Origin: Mycobacterium sp. NBC_00419
GTDB lineage: Bacteria > Actinomycetota > Actinomycetes > Mycobacteriales > Mycobacteriaceae
NCBI RefSeq assembly: GCF_036023875.1
Contig: NZ_CP107931.1
Span: forward strand, 3,596,001-3,660,000
Reading direction: 5' to 3'
DNA: 64,000 bases
Shown here: positions 16,174-25,965 of the stretch, piece after piece
How positions within the stretch are numbered: position 1 is the first letter of the stretch
How the letters are laid out: each line of letters opens with the position of its first letter
The notes under the pieces: model-generated
What the model was told of the DNA's origin: nothing
Database searches by the model: none
The model's input: the letters and a program-made list of their open reading frames with translations, nothing else
Translations under genes and position numbers: made by a program

Positions 16174-17742
16174 ATGCAGCAGCCTCCCGAACCGCGCTTT
16201 CTCGACGACCGGCCGGCGTACTGGGCCGAGCACACACCCGACAACGAAGCCGTCGCGTATCTGAGCCGCAGCTGGACCTGGGCGCAGTGGTATGACCGGA
16301 TCCGCCGATGCGCAGGCGCACTCAAGGATCGCGGTATCGGCCGCGGCGACGTGGTCGCATTCCTGGACAAGAACCACCCGGCCTGCGTCGAGGTGACGAT
16401 CGCGGCATCCTCGCTGGGCGCGGCCACCGCGGTCATCAACTTCCGGCTGGCCGGTGAGGAGATGGACTACGTCCTCAACGACTGCGGTGCCAAGCTTCTC
16501 GTCGTCGGCACCGAACTGATCCCGGGCATCGACAAGATCCGCGACAAGCTGGTTCACGTCGACAGCGTCATCGAGGTCACCCCCGAGGGCGACCAGGGCG
16601 ACCAGTACGAGTCCATGCTCAACGCGGCCACGCCCGTGGGGCGTCAGCACGATGTGCAGCCCGACGACGCCTGCCTGATCATGTACTCCTCGGGTACCAC
16701 CGGGCACCCCAAGGGTGTCACGCTCAGTCAGCGAAACCTCTTGGCGCACACGTTGAATGCCGGCACCTTCGAGTTCGGGCCCACCGACAAGAACATGGTA
16801 GCCATGCCGCTGTTCCACGTCGGCGGATCGTCGTATGTGCAGTACGGCATCCACGCCGGTATCCCGACCATCATCACCCGGGAAGCCGACGGGGCGGCGC
16901 TGGCCGGGGCGATCCTGCAGGGCGCCAATCGCACCTTCCTGGTACCGGCGGTGCTGGGCAAGGTCCTTGAGTCCGGCGAGGACGCGGTCAAGTTGTTCGG
17001 CGCGCTGAAGACCTTCGTCTACGGGGCATCGCCGATGCCGCCCGCGTTGCTGAAATCCGCGCTGAAGGCTTGGCCGGAAACCGATTTCATCCAGGTGTAC
17101 GGGTTGACCGAGGTGTGCGGTGCCATCACCCAGCTCTCACCGGAGGTCCACCGCGACGAGTCACGGCCGGATCGCCTGGTCAGCGCCGGACAGCCGGCCC
17201 GTGAGGTCGAGGTGCGCGTGGTCGACCCCGACACTCTTGACGAGGTGCCGATCGGCCAGCCCGGCGAACTGTGGTTCCGCACACCGCAGTTGATGCTGCG
17301 CTATCACAACAAGCCGGACGCCACCGCGTCCGCGGTCACCGAGGACGGCTGGTTCCGCTCGGGTGACATCGGCCGCGTCGACGCAGACGGGTTCGTCTTC
17401 GTCGAAGACCGCCTCAAGGACATGATCATCTCCGGCGGCGAGAACATCTACTCCGTCGAGGTGGAGCGGGTGCTCACCGACCACCCGGCGGTACTGGATG
17501 CAGCCGTGTTCGGCGTCCCCGATGAGAAATGGGGCGAGTCGGTCAAGGCAGTCGTCGAATTGTCCTCTGGCCAAAGCACTTCCGAGGAGGAGCTGATCGC
17601 GTGGTGCCGTGAGCATCTGGCGCGCTACAAGTGCCCGCGCAGTGTGGAGATCTCCCCGGAGTTGCCGCGCAACCCCACCGGCAAGCTGCTCAAGAGGGAT
17701 CTGCGCAAGCCGTACTGGGAGAACCGCGACCGCGCCATCTGA
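16174..17742 (+). CDS. Acyl-CoA synthetase (FadD family), divergent from fadD8
   Basis: A 522-residue ANL ligase with the AMP loop YSSGTTGHPKG at 171-181, YGLTEVCG, GWFRSGDIGRVDADG, DRLKDMIISGGENIYSVEVE and the catalytic lysine in NPTGKLLKRDL. The ATG at 16174 gives a typical FadD N-terminus; longer frames enter the promoter region. Its TGA overlaps the ATG of menC (TGATG), so it is co-transcribed with menC. I do not recall a FadD directly before menC in M. tuberculosis, where an amidohydrolase gene (Rv0552) stands. Substrate unknown; a straight- or branched-chain acid is likely. Confidence 0.85.
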   Translation: MQQPPEPRFLDDRPAYWAEHTPDNEAVAYLSRSWTWAQWYDRIRRCAGALKDRGIGRGDVVAFLDKNHPACVEVTIAASSLGAATAVINFRLAGEEMDYVLNDCGAKLLVVGTELIPGIDKIRDKLVHVDSVIEVTPEGDQGDQYESMLNAATPVGRQHDVQPDDACLIMYSSGTTGHPKGVTLSQRNLLAHTLNAGTFEFGPTDKNMVAMPLFHVGGSSYVQYGIHAGIPTIITREADGAALAGAILQGANRTFLVPAVLGKVLESGEDAVKLFGALKTFVYGASPMPPALLKSALKAWPETDFIQVYGLTEVCGAITQLSPEVHRDESRPDRLVSAGQPAREVEVRVVDPDTLDEVPIGQPGELWFRTPQLMLRYHNKPDATASAVTEDGWFRSGDIGRVDADGFVFVEDRLKDMIISGGENIYSVEVERVLTDHPAVLDAAVFGVPDEKWGESVKAVVELSSGQSTSEEELIAWCREHLARYKCPRSVEISPELPRNPTGKLLKRDLRKPYWENRDRAI

Positions 17743-18734
17743 TGACGCCGCCGCTCGAGGATCTACTGGAGCGCCTGCACGTCGTCTCGCTGCCGATGCA
17801 GGTGCGCTTCCGCGGCATCACCGTTCGCGAGGTGGCGCTCATCGACGGCCCCTCGGGGTGGGGGGAGTTCGGCGCGTTCCTGGAGTATGAGCCACCGGAG
17901 GCAGCTTTCTGGCTCGCGGCGGGCATCGAATCCGCTTACGGGGCCAAGGTTCCCGCGGTCCGCGACGTCATCGCGATCAATGCGACGGTGCCCGCGGTGC
18001 CGCCCGATCAGGTGCCCGCCGTCCTGGCACGGTTCCCGGGAGCGCGCACCGCCAAGGTGAAGGTCGCCGAACCGGGGCAGACGCTGGCCGACGACGTCGC
18101 GCGGGTCAATGCGGTGCGTGCGGTGATCCCGACGGTGCGGGTGGACGCCAACGGCGGGTGGACGGTCGACGAGGCGGTCGCGGCGGCGCGCGCATTGACT
18201 GTCGACGGTGGGCTGGAGTACATCGAGCAGCCCTGCCGCACCGTGGCCGAGCTGGCCGAGGTGCGACGGCGGGTGGCCGTCGCGATCGCTGCCGACGAGA
18301 GCATCCGCAAGGCGTCCGACCCGCTGGCGGTGGTGCGCGCCCGGGCTGCCGACATCGCGGTGGTCAAGGTCGCACCGCTGGGCGGGGTCCGCGCGCTGCT
18401 GGACATCGCCGCCGAGATCGACATCCCGGTGGTGGTCTCCAGTGCTTTGGATTCGGCCGTCGGCATCGCGGCCGGACTGGCCGCAGCGGCGGCACTGCCG
18501 CGCCTCGAACACGCCTGCGGCCTGGGCACCGGCGGGCTGTTCGTCGAGGATGTCGCCGACATCGTCCCGGTGGACGGCGGGCTTCCCGTCGTCGACGTCA
18601 GCCCCGACCCGGCCCGGCTCGCTGCGCTCGCCGCCCCCGCCGACCGCCGCGACTGGTGGATCGCCCGCATCCGCGACTGCCACCCCCTGCTCACCCTCGC
18701 CCAAACCGACAAACGGGCGGGAAGCTACGAGTAG
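17742..18734 (+). CDS. menC: o-Succinylbenzoate synthase MenC
   Basis: A 330-residue enolase-superfamily enzyme that dehydrates SHCHC to o-succinylbenzoate. The barrel shows the KxK pair in TAKVKVAEPG, metal ligands in VDANGGW, EQPC and ADES, and the second general base in VVKVAPLGG. The ATG overlaps the stop of the preceding FadD gene. It is the first men gene of the plus-strand run that also contains menD and menG. The final 15 residues are a basic tail that may vary between species. Confidence 0.92.
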   Translation: MTPPLEDLLERLHVVSLPMQVRFRGITVREVALIDGPSGWGEFGAFLEYEPPEAAFWLAAGIESAYGAKVPAVRDVIAINATVPAVPPDQVPAVLARFPGARTAKVKVAEPGQTLADDVARVNAVRAVIPTVRVDANGGWTVDEAVAAARALTVDGGLEYIEQPCRTVAELAEVRRRVAVAIAADESIRKASDPLAVVRARAADIAVVKVAPLGGVRALLDIAAEIDIPVVVSSALDSAVGIAAGLAAAAALPRLEHACGLGTGGLFVEDVADIVPVDGGLPVVDVSPDPARLAALAAPADRRDWWIARIRDCHPLLTLAQTDKRAGSYE

Positions 18735-18832
18735 ATCGCGCCAAAACGTCGATCTCGCGGTCATGGATTCGTTACCCCACCGCGGTCCGCCGCGCGCCAT
18801 ACTGAGCCCACGCGTGTATCGGAGGTTCGGCC

Positions 18833-19255
18833 ATGAGGAAAAGGGTGCTGTCGGTGACGATGGCCTCGCTGATCCGGCCGACCGGGCCCGCCGCGGTGAA
18901 GGTGAGCACTGACGGCTGCGTTGGCATGGTTCCCCGTGAACTGGTCGCGGCCACGGTGAGCGGGTCGCGCTGGGAGTCGCTGAGCAGCCGCCACGGCGTG
19001 GTGTTCTGGTTCACCGGCCCCGGCGCGCAAGCTTTGCCAGTGAATCGCCTTGCGACACAACTGCTTTTGGCGACGTCGCGCTGGACTGCGGCGGACGTCC
19101 CGTTGTTGCGGGGACTGGTACTGGTCGGTGCCCGCAGCGCCATCGGCACGCCGACGGCACTGTCGATGGCCCAGTTCGAGGTGCTCAACTCCTGGTCGCT
19201 GCTGTCCTGGCGGTCCCGCCGAACGCTGCGCAGACGAATCGAGTGCGCGGGCTAG
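18833..19255 (+). CDS. Hypothetical protein
   Basis: 140 residues starting at an ATG with GGAGG nine bases upstream, in the gap between menC and the GlxA-type regulator. No signal peptide or membrane helix is evident; the middle is mixed hydrophobic/polar and the C-terminus is arginine-rich. An overlapping frame on the opposite strand (18772-19188) is similar in length but lacks a ribosome-binding site. I do not recognise the family. The ribosome-binding site is the main support, so the call is modest. Confidence 0.45.
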   Translation: MRKRVLSVTMASLIRPTGPAAVKVSTDGCVGMVPRELVAATVSGSRWESLSSRHGVVFWFTGPGAQALPVNRLATQLLLATSRWTAADVPLLRGLVLVGARSAIGTPTALSMAQFEVLNSWSLLSWRSRRTLRRRIECAG

Positions 19256-19352
19256 GGGAGTGCCGCCGGCGCCACCCGCGCCGCCGGATCTGTCCTGATG
19301 TGTGGGATACATGGCGTAGACGCCATCGCATCGAGGGCGAACACTGAAAGTC

Positions 19353-20300
19353 ATGACGCGATCGGTGGTGATTCTCGGCTTCCCCGGCGTTCAGGCGCTG
19401 GACCTGGTCGGGCCGCACGACGTGTTCACCGGCGCGGCTCTGCTCACCGAAGGCGGCTACCGCGTCAGCGTGGTCTCGCGGACCGGGGAACCCGTCGCCA
19501 CACCGACGGGTCTGGCGTTCGTCGCCGAGGCGATGCCGCACCCCGCAGACATCGACACCCTGGTGCTTCCCGGCGGTGGTGGCGTCGACGCCGCCCGGGC
19601 CGACCCGGACACCATGGCCTGGATCGAGCGGGCCGTCGCGAACTCCCGCCGCGTCGTCAGCGTGTGCACCGGCGCCTTCCTGGCCGCACAGGCCGGCCTG
19701 CTCGACGGCCACCGCGCCACCACGCACTGGGCCTTCGCCGACCGGCTGGCCAGTGAGTTCCCGGCCGTCACCGTCGACCCCGAGCCGATCTTCGTGCGCA
19801 GCACCCCGACGGTGTGGACGGCGGCCGGGGTGACCGCCGGCATCGACCTCGCGCTCGCGCTCGTCGAGGAGGACCACGGCACCGAGGTCGCCCAGACCGT
19901 CGCCCGCTGGCTGGTGCTTTACCTGCGCAGGCCGGGCGGCCAGACCCAGTTCGCCGCACCGGTGTGGATGCCGCGCGCCAAGCGGGTACCGATCCGCGAG
20001 GTGCAGGAGATCGTCGAATCCGAACCCGGCGCCGCACACAGCATTACCGAGTTGGCGCGGCGTGCGGCGATGAGTCCGCGGCACTTCACCCGGGTCTTCA
20101 CCGACGAGGTCGGCGAGGCTCCGGGTGCCTACGTCGAACGGGTCCGCACCGAAGCCGCCCGCAGGCAGTTGGAGGAGACCGACGACACCGTCGTCGCCAT
20201 CGCGGCCCGCTGCGGGTTCGGAACCGCGGAAACCATGCGCCGCAACTTCATTCGCCGCATCGGCGTCTCGCCGGACCACTACCGCAAAACGTTTGCATAA
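19353..20300 (+). CDS. GlxA-family transcriptional regulator (DJ-1/PfpI domain plus AraC HTH)
   Basis: 315 residues in two parts. Residues 1-180 form a DJ-1/PfpI class I glutamine amidotransferase-like domain with the nucleophile-elbow cysteine in SVCTGAF. Residues 215-315 form an AraC-type double helix-turn-helix (SITELARRAAMSPRHFTRVF; VVAIAARCGFGTAETMRRNF). Such proteins usually activate nearby catabolic genes. The next gene, 10 bp downstream, encodes a stand-alone DJ-1/PfpI protein and is the likely target. Confidence 0.88.
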   Translation: MTRSVVILGFPGVQALDLVGPHDVFTGAALLTEGGYRVSVVSRTGEPVATPTGLAFVAEAMPHPADIDTLVLPGGGGVDAARADPDTMAWIERAVANSRRVVSVCTGAFLAAQAGLLDGHRATTHWAFADRLASEFPAVTVDPEPIFVRSTPTVWTAAGVTAGIDLALALVEEDHGTEVAQTVARWLVLYLRRPGGQTQFAAPVWMPRAKRVPIREVQEIVESEPGAAHSITELARRAAMSPRHFTRVFTDEVGEAPGAYVERVRTEAARRQLEETDDTVVAIAARCGFGTAETMRRNFIRRIGVSPDHYRKTFA

Positions 20301-20310
20301 AGGAGAACCC

Positions 20311-21051
20311 ATGACCCAGATCGCCATCGTGCTGTACCCGGGTTTCACCGCGCTCGACTTCATCGGACCCTACGAGGTGTTGCGCAACCTTCCTGACACC
20401 GAGGTGCGCTTCGTGTGGCACGAACCGGGCCCGATTGCCGCCGACTCAGGAGTGCTTGTCGTCGGCGCCACCCACTCCTTCGACGAAACACCCTCCCCGG
20501 ACATCGTTTTGGTGCCCGGCGGGATGTCGACCTTCGAACACGCCCAGGACCCGAAGGTGCTCGACTGGGTGCGCCGCGCGCACGAAACCGCCAGCTGGAC
20601 AACGTCGGTCTGCTCGGGGTCGCTGATCCTGGCGGCCGCCGGAGTGCTCGACGGCAAACGCGCGACGTCGCATTGGATGGTCGTGCCGATGCTGCGCACC
20701 TTCGGCGTCACCCCGGTCAGCGACGAGCGGATCGTGCGGGAAGGCCAGATCGTCACCGCCGCCGGAGTGTCGGCCGGCATCGATCTGGGTCTGTGGCTCG
20801 CCGGGCAACTCGGCGGTGAGGCGCGCGCCAAGGCGATCCAGCTCGTCATCGAGTACGACCCGCATCCGCCCTTCGACTCCGGTCACGTCTCCAAAGCCTC
20901 AGCCGCCACCAAGGCGTCGGCCACCGCGATGCTGTCCAAGGAGACCGTTGCCGGCCATCAGCTCACCCAGTCCGTGCGGCTGCTGTGGCGGGCGGCGTTG
21001 CAGACGGCCCGCGATAAGCGCAGGAAGGGTCGCGTAGCCTCTGCCAGGTGA
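20311..21051 (+). CDS. DJ-1/PfpI family protein (isonitrile hydratase-like)
   Basis: 246 residues with the DJ-1 fold signature: ALDFIGPYEVL near the start, VPGGM, and the catalytic cysteine in SVCSGSLILAAAG followed by the histidine in ATSHW. The segment pattern is that of isonitrile hydratase (InhA) and related ThiJ/PfpI proteins. The ATG at 20311 has AAGGAG five bases upstream. The C-terminal 55 residues are a helical extension rich in Ala, Ser and Lys. The stop overlaps the bpoC start by 4 bp. Substrate not established. Confidence 0.82.
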   Translation: MTQIAIVLYPGFTALDFIGPYEVLRNLPDTEVRFVWHEPGPIAADSGVLVVGATHSFDETPSPDIVLVPGGMSTFEHAQDPKVLDWVRRAHETASWTTSVCSGSLILAAAGVLDGKRATSHWMVVPMLRTFGVTPVSDERIVREGQIVTAAGVSAGIDLGLWLAGQLGGEARAKAIQLVIEYDPHPPFDSGHVSKASAATKASATAMLSKETVAGHQLTQSVRLLWRAALQTARDKRRKGRVASAR

Positions 21052-21836
21052 TCAACCTGGCCTACGACGACACCGGCTCCGGCGATCCAGTGTTGTTCAT
21101 CGCTGGAACCGGCGGCGCGGGCCGCACCTGGCACGTCTACCAGGTCCCTGCCTTCCAGTCCGCCGGTTACCGCTGCATCACCTTCGACAACCGCGGTATC
21201 GGCGCCACCGAGAATGCCGGCGACTTCTCCACCGAGCAGATGATCGCCGACACCGCGACGATCATCGAGGAAGTCGTGGGCGGACCCACCCGCATCGTGG
21301 CGATGTCGATGGGCGCCTTCATCGCCCAGGAGCTGATGCTGGCCCGCCCGGAACTGGTCAGTCAGGCCGTGCTGATGGGCACCCGTGGCCGCGTCGACAC
21401 CACCCGGCAGTCGTTCCGCGCCGCCGAGAGCGCGCTGGTCGACTCCGGAATCGACCTCCCACCGGCGTATGCCGCGAAAGTTCGTGTGCTGGAGAACTTT
21501 TCGCCCAAGACGATCAACAACGACAACGCCATCACCGAGTGGTACGAGATGTTCACGGCGTTCCCGCTCAAGCGCACACCGGGGTGGCGGGCGCAGCTGA
21601 CGGTGGTGCCCACCCAGAACCGGCTGCCGGCCTACCGGTCGATCACTACGCCGGTGCTCGTGATCGGTTTCGCCGACGACGTGATCACCCCGGCGGCGCT
21701 GGGCCGTGAGGTGGCCGACGCCCTGCCCAACGGCCGCTACGTCCAGATCGGGCACACCGGCCACCTCGGCTTCCTGGAGCGCCCGGACACCGTCAACAGC
21801 GCGATGCTGGACTTCTTCGCCGGCACGCTCGTCTGA
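21048..21836 (+). CDS. bpoC: Alpha/beta hydrolase BpoC (non-haem peroxidase-like)
   Basis: 262 residues closely matching the M. tuberculosis BpoC (Rv0554) I remember: the GGAGRTWH oxyanion region, CITFDNRGIGATENA, nucleophile elbow VAMSMGAFIAQEL, ENFSPKTINND, acid in GFADDVITP and catalytic His in GHTGHLGF. The family was named for bromoperoxidase activity but is a serine hydrolase fold. It sits directly before menD and has been discussed as a MenH candidate; sequence alone does not decide that. GTG start at 21048 overlaps the preceding stop (GTGA). Confidence 0.9.
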   Translation: MINLAYDDTGSGDPVLFIAGTGGAGRTWHVYQVPAFQSAGYRCITFDNRGIGATENAGDFSTEQMIADTATIIEEVVGGPTRIVAMSMGAFIAQELMLARPELVSQAVLMGTRGRVDTTRQSFRAAESALVDSGIDLPPAYAAKVRVLENFSPKTINNDNAITEWYEMFTAFPLKRTPGWRAQLTVVPTQNRLPAYRSITTPVLVIGFADDVITPAALGREVADALPNGRYVQIGHTGHLGFLERPDTVNSAMLDFFAGTLV

Positions 21837-21890
21837 CCTGACCTGACCTGGGCGTTCCCGTCCGAATTCCGGATATGACACGCTGTAGTG

Positions 21891-23516
21891 GTGAACCCAT
21901 CGACGGCTCAGGCTCGGGTCGTCGTCGACGAATTGATTCGCGGCGGCGTCCGCGACGTCGTGCTGTGCCCCGGCTCACGTAACGCGCCGCTGGCCTTCGC
22001 ACTGCACGACGCCGACCGTGCGGGCCGGCTTCGTCTGCACGTACGCATCGACGAGCGCACCGCCGGCTACCTGGCGATCGGCCTCGCGCTCGGCGAGGGC
22101 GCGCCGGTGTGTGTGGCGATGACCTCCGGTACGGCGGTCGCCAACATGGGTCCCGCGGTAGTGGAGGCCAATTACGCCCGCGTGCCGCTGATCCTGTTGA
22201 CCGCCAACCGGCCCTACGAACTGCTGGGCACCGGCGCCAACCAGACCTTCGAGCAGCTGGGCTACTTCGGTACCCAGGTCCGTGCGGCGATCAGCCTGGG
22301 CCTGGCCGAAGGTGCCTCGGACAAACTGGACTCCCTCAACGCGCAGTGGCGGTCGGCGACCTGCCGTGTGGTCGCCGCCGCGACCGGTGCGCGCACCGCG
22401 AATGCGGGGCCGGTGCAGTTCGACATCCCGCTGCGCGAGCCGCTGGTGCCCGACGAGAACGTCGTCGCCGGTGACCTCCCGCCGGGCCGCCCCGACGGCA
22501 GGCCGTGGACGTACACCCCGCCGGTGATGTTCGACCAGCCGCTGGAGATCGACCTCACCCCGGACACCGTCGTCATCGCCGGGCACGGCGCGGGCCTGCA
22601 CCCTAATCTCGCGCATCTGCCGACGGTCGCCGAGCCGACGGCCCCGCACGCGTCGAACGCCCTGCACCCGCTGGCCCTGCCGCTGCTGCGGCCCAAGCAG
22701 GTCATCATGCTGGGCCGCCCGACGCTGCACCGGACGGTGTCGAACCTGCTGGCCGACCCATCGCTTCCGGTGTTCGCCCTGACTACCGGTCCGCGCTGGC
22801 CGGACGTGTCGGGCAACTCGCAGGCCACCGGAACCCGCGCCGAGACGATCGGTGAGCCGGACCCGGACTGGCTGCGCCGCTGCGCGCAGGCCAATGAGCA
22901 CGCGGTGGCAGCGGTCCGCGAGCAGCTGGCCGCCCATCCGCTGACCACCGGGCTGCACGTTGCCGCAGCCCTGGCCGACGCGGTGGGCCCGGGGGACCAG
23001 GTGGTGCTGGGTGCGTCCAATCCGGTGCGCGACGCCGCACTGGTCGGGCTGAACACCGAGGACCTCAAGGTGCGCTCCAACCGAGGCGTGGCCGGCATCG
23101 ACGGCACGGTGTCGACGATCATCGGCGCCGCCCTGGCCCATCCGGGCCGCACCCTGGCGCTCATCGGTGACCTGACGTTCGTGCACGACAGCTCGGGTCT
23201 GTTGATCGGACCGACGGAGCCGACGCCGCGCAACCTCACCATCGTGGTGTCCAACGACAACGGCGGCGGCATCTTCGAGCTGCTCGAACAGGGTGACCCG
23301 CGGTTCTCCGATGTGTCCTCGCGGATCTTCGGCACCCCGCACGACGTCGACGTCGGCGCGCTGTGCCGGGCCTACCACGTCGACTCCCGCCAGATCGAGG
23401 TCGACGAACTCGGTGCTGCGCTTGCCGAAAGCCACGACGGGATGCGGGTTTTGGAGGTCAAGGCCGACCGGTCCTCGCTGCGGCAGCTGCACGCCGCCAT
23501 CAAGGCGGCACTGTGA
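21891..23516 (+). CDS. menD: SEPHCHC synthase MenD
   Basis: A 541-residue thiamine-diphosphate enzyme that joins isochorismate and 2-oxoglutarate in menaquinone synthesis. It shows the conserved N-terminal [13 protein letters not shown], the ThDP-activating glutamate region [16 protein letters not shown], and the C-terminal ThDP/Mg motif [12 protein letters not shown]...NDNGGGIF. Two GTG codons occur in tandem; the second (21891) gives [14 protein letters not shown], aligned with the M. tuberculosis start. The stop overlaps the next gene by 4 bp (GTGA). Confidence 0.95.
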   Translation: MNPSTAQARVVVDELIRGGVRDVVLCPGSRNAPLAFALHDADRAGRLRLHVRIDERTAGYLAIGLALGEGAPVCVAMTSGTAVANMGPAVVEANYARVPLILLTANRPYELLGTGANQTFEQLGYFGTQVRAAISLGLAEGASDKLDSLNAQWRSATCRVVAAATGARTANAGPVQFDIPLREPLVPDENVVAGDLPPGRPDGRPWTYTPPVMFDQPLEIDLTPDTVVIAGHGAGLHPNLAHLPTVAEPTAPHASNALHPLALPLLRPKQVIMLGRPTLHRTVSNLLADPSLPVFALTTGPRWPDVSGNSQATGTRAETIGEPDPDWLRRCAQANEHAVAAVREQLAAHPLTTGLHVAAALADAVGPGDQVVLGASNPVRDAALVGLNTEDLKVRSNRGVAGIDGTVSTIIGAALAHPGRTLALIGDLTFVHDSSGLLIGPTEPTPRNLTIVVSNDNGGGIFELLEQGDPRFSDVSSRIFGTPHDVDVGALCRAYHVDSRQIEVDELGAALAESHDGMRVLEVKADRSSLRQLHAAIKAAL

Positions 23517-24040
23517 TCGGCAGGCTGCGAGCCCTGCTGGAACCCGCGCTGCCCCGGCGCACACCCGATGTTCCCGACACGCCCCGGCGGAAAGTGTTGC
23601 GCTGGAGCAAGTGTGCGGTGTGGATCGTCATCGGTCTGGTCAGTCTGCAGTCGATCCTGCTGGTGGCCGGGGCGTGGCGCAACGACCGGCAGATCGAACG
23701 CAACATGGGAGTCGCCCAGGCCGAGGTGCTCTCGGCCGGGCCGCGGCGATCGACGATCGAGTTCGTCACCCCCGACCGGATCACCTACCGTCCCGAGCTC
23801 GGGGTGCTCTACCCGTCGGAGCTGGCCGAGGGGATGCGCATCTACGTCGAGTACGACAGGGACGACCCGGATCTCGTTCGGGTGCAATACCGCAACGCCT
23901 CGCTGGCGATCGTCCCGGCCGGCTCGATCGCGGTGGTCGGCTGGCTGATCGGTGCGGCGCTGCTGGCGGGCCTGGTCGTGGCGGAACGCCGGGTGAACCG
24001 TCAGGACGACATCAGCTTGGACAGCCAGTTGTTGTTGTAG
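23513..24040 (+). CDS. Membrane protein, DUF3592-like (Rv0556-like)
   Basis: 175 residues with two membrane helices (about 30-52 and 140-163) enclosing an extracytoplasmic domain with [16 protein letters not shown] and [17 protein letters not shown], the usual DUF3592 pattern. Size and position directly after menD match Rv0556. Start GTG overlaps the menD stop. The last 40 bases overlap the convergent DsbA-like lipoprotein gene. Function unknown. Confidence 0.78.
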   Translation: MIGRLRALLEPALPRRTPDVPDTPRRKVLRWSKCAVWIVIGLVSLQSILLVAGAWRNDRQIERNMGVAQAEVLSAGPRRSTIEFVTPDRITYRPELGVLYPSELAEGMRIYVEYDRDDPDLVRVQYRNASLAIVPAGSIAVVGWLIGAALLAGLVVAERRVNRQDDISLDSQLLL

Positions 24041-24663
24041 ATGTCGACGGTGTCACCCTTTGTCAGGTCATACACCGTCGGAGTGCCGGTGTTGACCGGG
24101 TCCACCTCGTAGAGGTACTCGAAGTTGGTGTCCGCCAACTCTTTCAGGTTCACCGCGTCCTTGCCCGACGTGACGACCGCGACGGCCTCGGACGGGATCC
24201 CGCTCTCGCGCGCCATCTCGGCCAACTCGTCGTTGCCCGGTCCGGTGCCGCCGGGATCCTGGTGGCTCCACAGGTCCTCGACGAATTTCTGGAACGCTTT
24301 GGCCGACGTCTTGGGGCCCGCGACAGCGAACAGGGCATTGGCCACCCGCTCGGAGTGCCGTTTGGTAGCGGGGGTGTCCAGGAACGTCAATGGCCGGTAG
24401 GTGACGGCGAGCCGGCCGAGGTTCATGTAGGTGACCAGCTGATCGCCGAAGTCCTTCTGCAGATCTGCGCAGTGGGTGCATTGCGGTTCGGTGTAGAGCT
24501 CGATCTGCACCGGCGCATTCGGGTCACCGGCCAGGATGCCGAACCCGTCTTTGGTGATCGCCGTCGACGGGCCGTTCGGATCCACTTGTGCCACACCGGC
24601 GACAGCCTTGGTGCAGCCGGTGAGCAGCAGGAGTGTCAGCATGAGCGCAGACAGGTAGCGCAT
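24001..24663 (-). CDS. DsbA-family lipoprotein (thioredoxin fold)
   Basis: 220 residues with a lipoprotein signal (LLLLTGC lipobox at about residues 11-17) and a thioredoxin/DsbA domain whose active site is CTHC in EPQCTHCADL. The domain includes an inserted helical segment and the cis-Pro region GTPTVYDL near the end. It is probably a cell-envelope disulfide oxidase or isomerase. The ATG at 24663 gives the complete signal; longer frames are arginine-rich shadow. The 3' end overlaps the Rv0556-like gene by 40 bp. Confidence 0.85.
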   Translation of the reverse strand: MRYLSALMLTLLLLTGCTKAVAGVAQVDPNGPSTAITKDGFGILAGDPNAPVQIELYTEPQCTHCADLQKDFGDQLVTYMNLGRLAVTYRPLTFLDTPATKRHSERVANALFAVAGPKTSAKAFQKFVEDLWSHQDPGGTGPGNDELAEMARESGIPSEAVAVVTSGKDAVNLKELADTNFEYLYEVDPVNTGTPTVYDLTKGDTVDIYNNNWLSKLMSS

Positions 24664-24751
24664 GCCTCGCACCGTACCGCCCCACCAGCTTTTCGTGTCC
24701 CGTATGCCTGGAGGCAACCTCGCTGACAGGCGCCGCTGAGACCCTCGATGC

Positions 24752-25891
24752 GTGCGCGTTGCGATTGTCGCCGAGTCCTTCCTGCCCAACGTCAACGGAG
24801 TCACCAACTCGGTGCTGCGGGTGCTGGAGCATCTGCGCCGTACCGGGCACGAAGCACTCGTCATCGCCCCGGACAATCCGCGCGGTGAACAGCCCGCCGA
24901 CCGCATCCACGACGGGATTCGGGTGCACCGGGTGCCGGCCCGGATGTTCCCGAAGGTGACCTCACTTCCGCTTGGGGTGCCACGGCCGCGGATGGTCGGG
25001 GTGTTGCGCGGCTTCGATCCGCACGTCGTGCACCTGGCGTCCCCGGCGCTGCTCGGCTACGGCGGTCTGCACGCCGCGCGTCATCTCGGGGTGCCGACGG
25101 TCGCGGTGTTCCAGACCGACGTCGCCGGGTTCGCCGAGAGCTACGGCGTGGGCGTCGCCTCCCGCGCGGCGTGGGCGTGGACCCGGCACCTGCACTCCCG
25201 GGCCGACCGCACCCTGGCGCCGTCCACTGCGGCAATGGAAGACCTTGCTGCACATAATATTCCGCGCGTACACCATTGGGGTCGCGGCGTCGACGTCACC
25301 GGGTTCGCGCCGTCCAATCGCGACAATGAACTGCGCCGCGAGTGGTCGCCGCAGGGCAAACCGATCGTCGGCTTCGTGGGACGGCTGGCCCCGGAGAAGC
25401 ACGTCGAACGGCTGGCGGCCCTGGCCCACCGCGACGACCTGCAGGTGGTGATCGTCGGCGACGGCATCGACCGCGCCAAACTGACGGCCCTGCTGCCGCG
25501 CGCGGTGTTCACCGGCGCGCTCTACGGCGAGCAGTTGGCCGCCGCCTACGCCAGCATGGACGTCTTCGTCCACCCGGGCGAGCACGAGACGTTCTGCCAG
25601 GCCGTCCAGGAAGCGATGGCCTCCGGGCTGCCGGTGATCGCGCCCGATGCGGGCGGACCCCGCGACCTCGTCGCGCCATATCGCACCGGGCTGCTGTTGC
25701 CGGTGCCCGAATTCGAGCAGCGGCTCACCCAATCCGTCGAGCACCTGCTCGACGAGCGCCCCCGCTACGCACAGGCCGCGCGGCGCAGCGTGCTCGGCCG
25801 CACCTGGCCGGCGATCTGCGATCAACTGCTCGGCCACTACGAGGCCGTGCAGGCCGAGGGCCGGTCCCGGCGTCGGATTCGGGCGGCATAG
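24752..25891 (+). CDS. mgtA: GDP-mannose-dependent alpha-mannosyltransferase MgtA (formerly PimB)
   Basis: A 379-residue GT-B fold family 4 glycosyltransferase. N-terminal [15 protein letters not shown], the acceptor-domain [15 protein letters not shown], the donor-site [13 protein letters not shown], and the C-terminal [29 protein letters not shown] with the EX7E motif are all present. M. tuberculosis Rv0557 transfers mannose to a glucuronosyl-diacylglycerol glycolipid. GTG 24752 begins directly with the first strand (RVAIVAES). Confidence 0.92.
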   Translation: MRVAIVAESFLPNVNGVTNSVLRVLEHLRRTGHEALVIAPDNPRGEQPADRIHDGIRVHRVPARMFPKVTSLPLGVPRPRMVGVLRGFDPHVVHLASPALLGYGGLHAARHLGVPTVAVFQTDVAGFAESYGVGVASRAAWAWTRHLHSRADRTLAPSTAAMEDLAAHNIPRVHHWGRGVDVTGFAPSNRDNELRREWSPQGKPIVGFVGRLAPEKHVERLAALAHRDDLQVVIVGDGIDRAKLTALLPRAVFTGALYGEQLAAAYASMDVFVHPGEHETFCQAVQEAMASGLPVIAPDAGGPRDLVAPYRTGLLLPVPEFEQRLTQSVEHLLDERPRYAQAARRSVLGRTWPAICDQLLGHYEAVQAEGRSRRRIRAA

Positions 25892-25965
25892 TTCCGCACG
25901 GAAATTGACGTTTGCGCACACCTCGTCGGGGTATCCGCGCCTCATCGAGACGAGGAGGTCGCCGT

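Noticed and set aside
18772..19188. Minus-strand gene opposite the hypothetical protein at 18833-19255
   Set aside because: No ribosome-binding site is visible and the composition is shadow-like; the plus-strand frame has GGAGG at good spacing.
21834..21848. TGACC x3 tandem repeat at the bpoC stop
   Set aside because: Only three short units, including the stop codon; no evidence of function beyond possible slippage.
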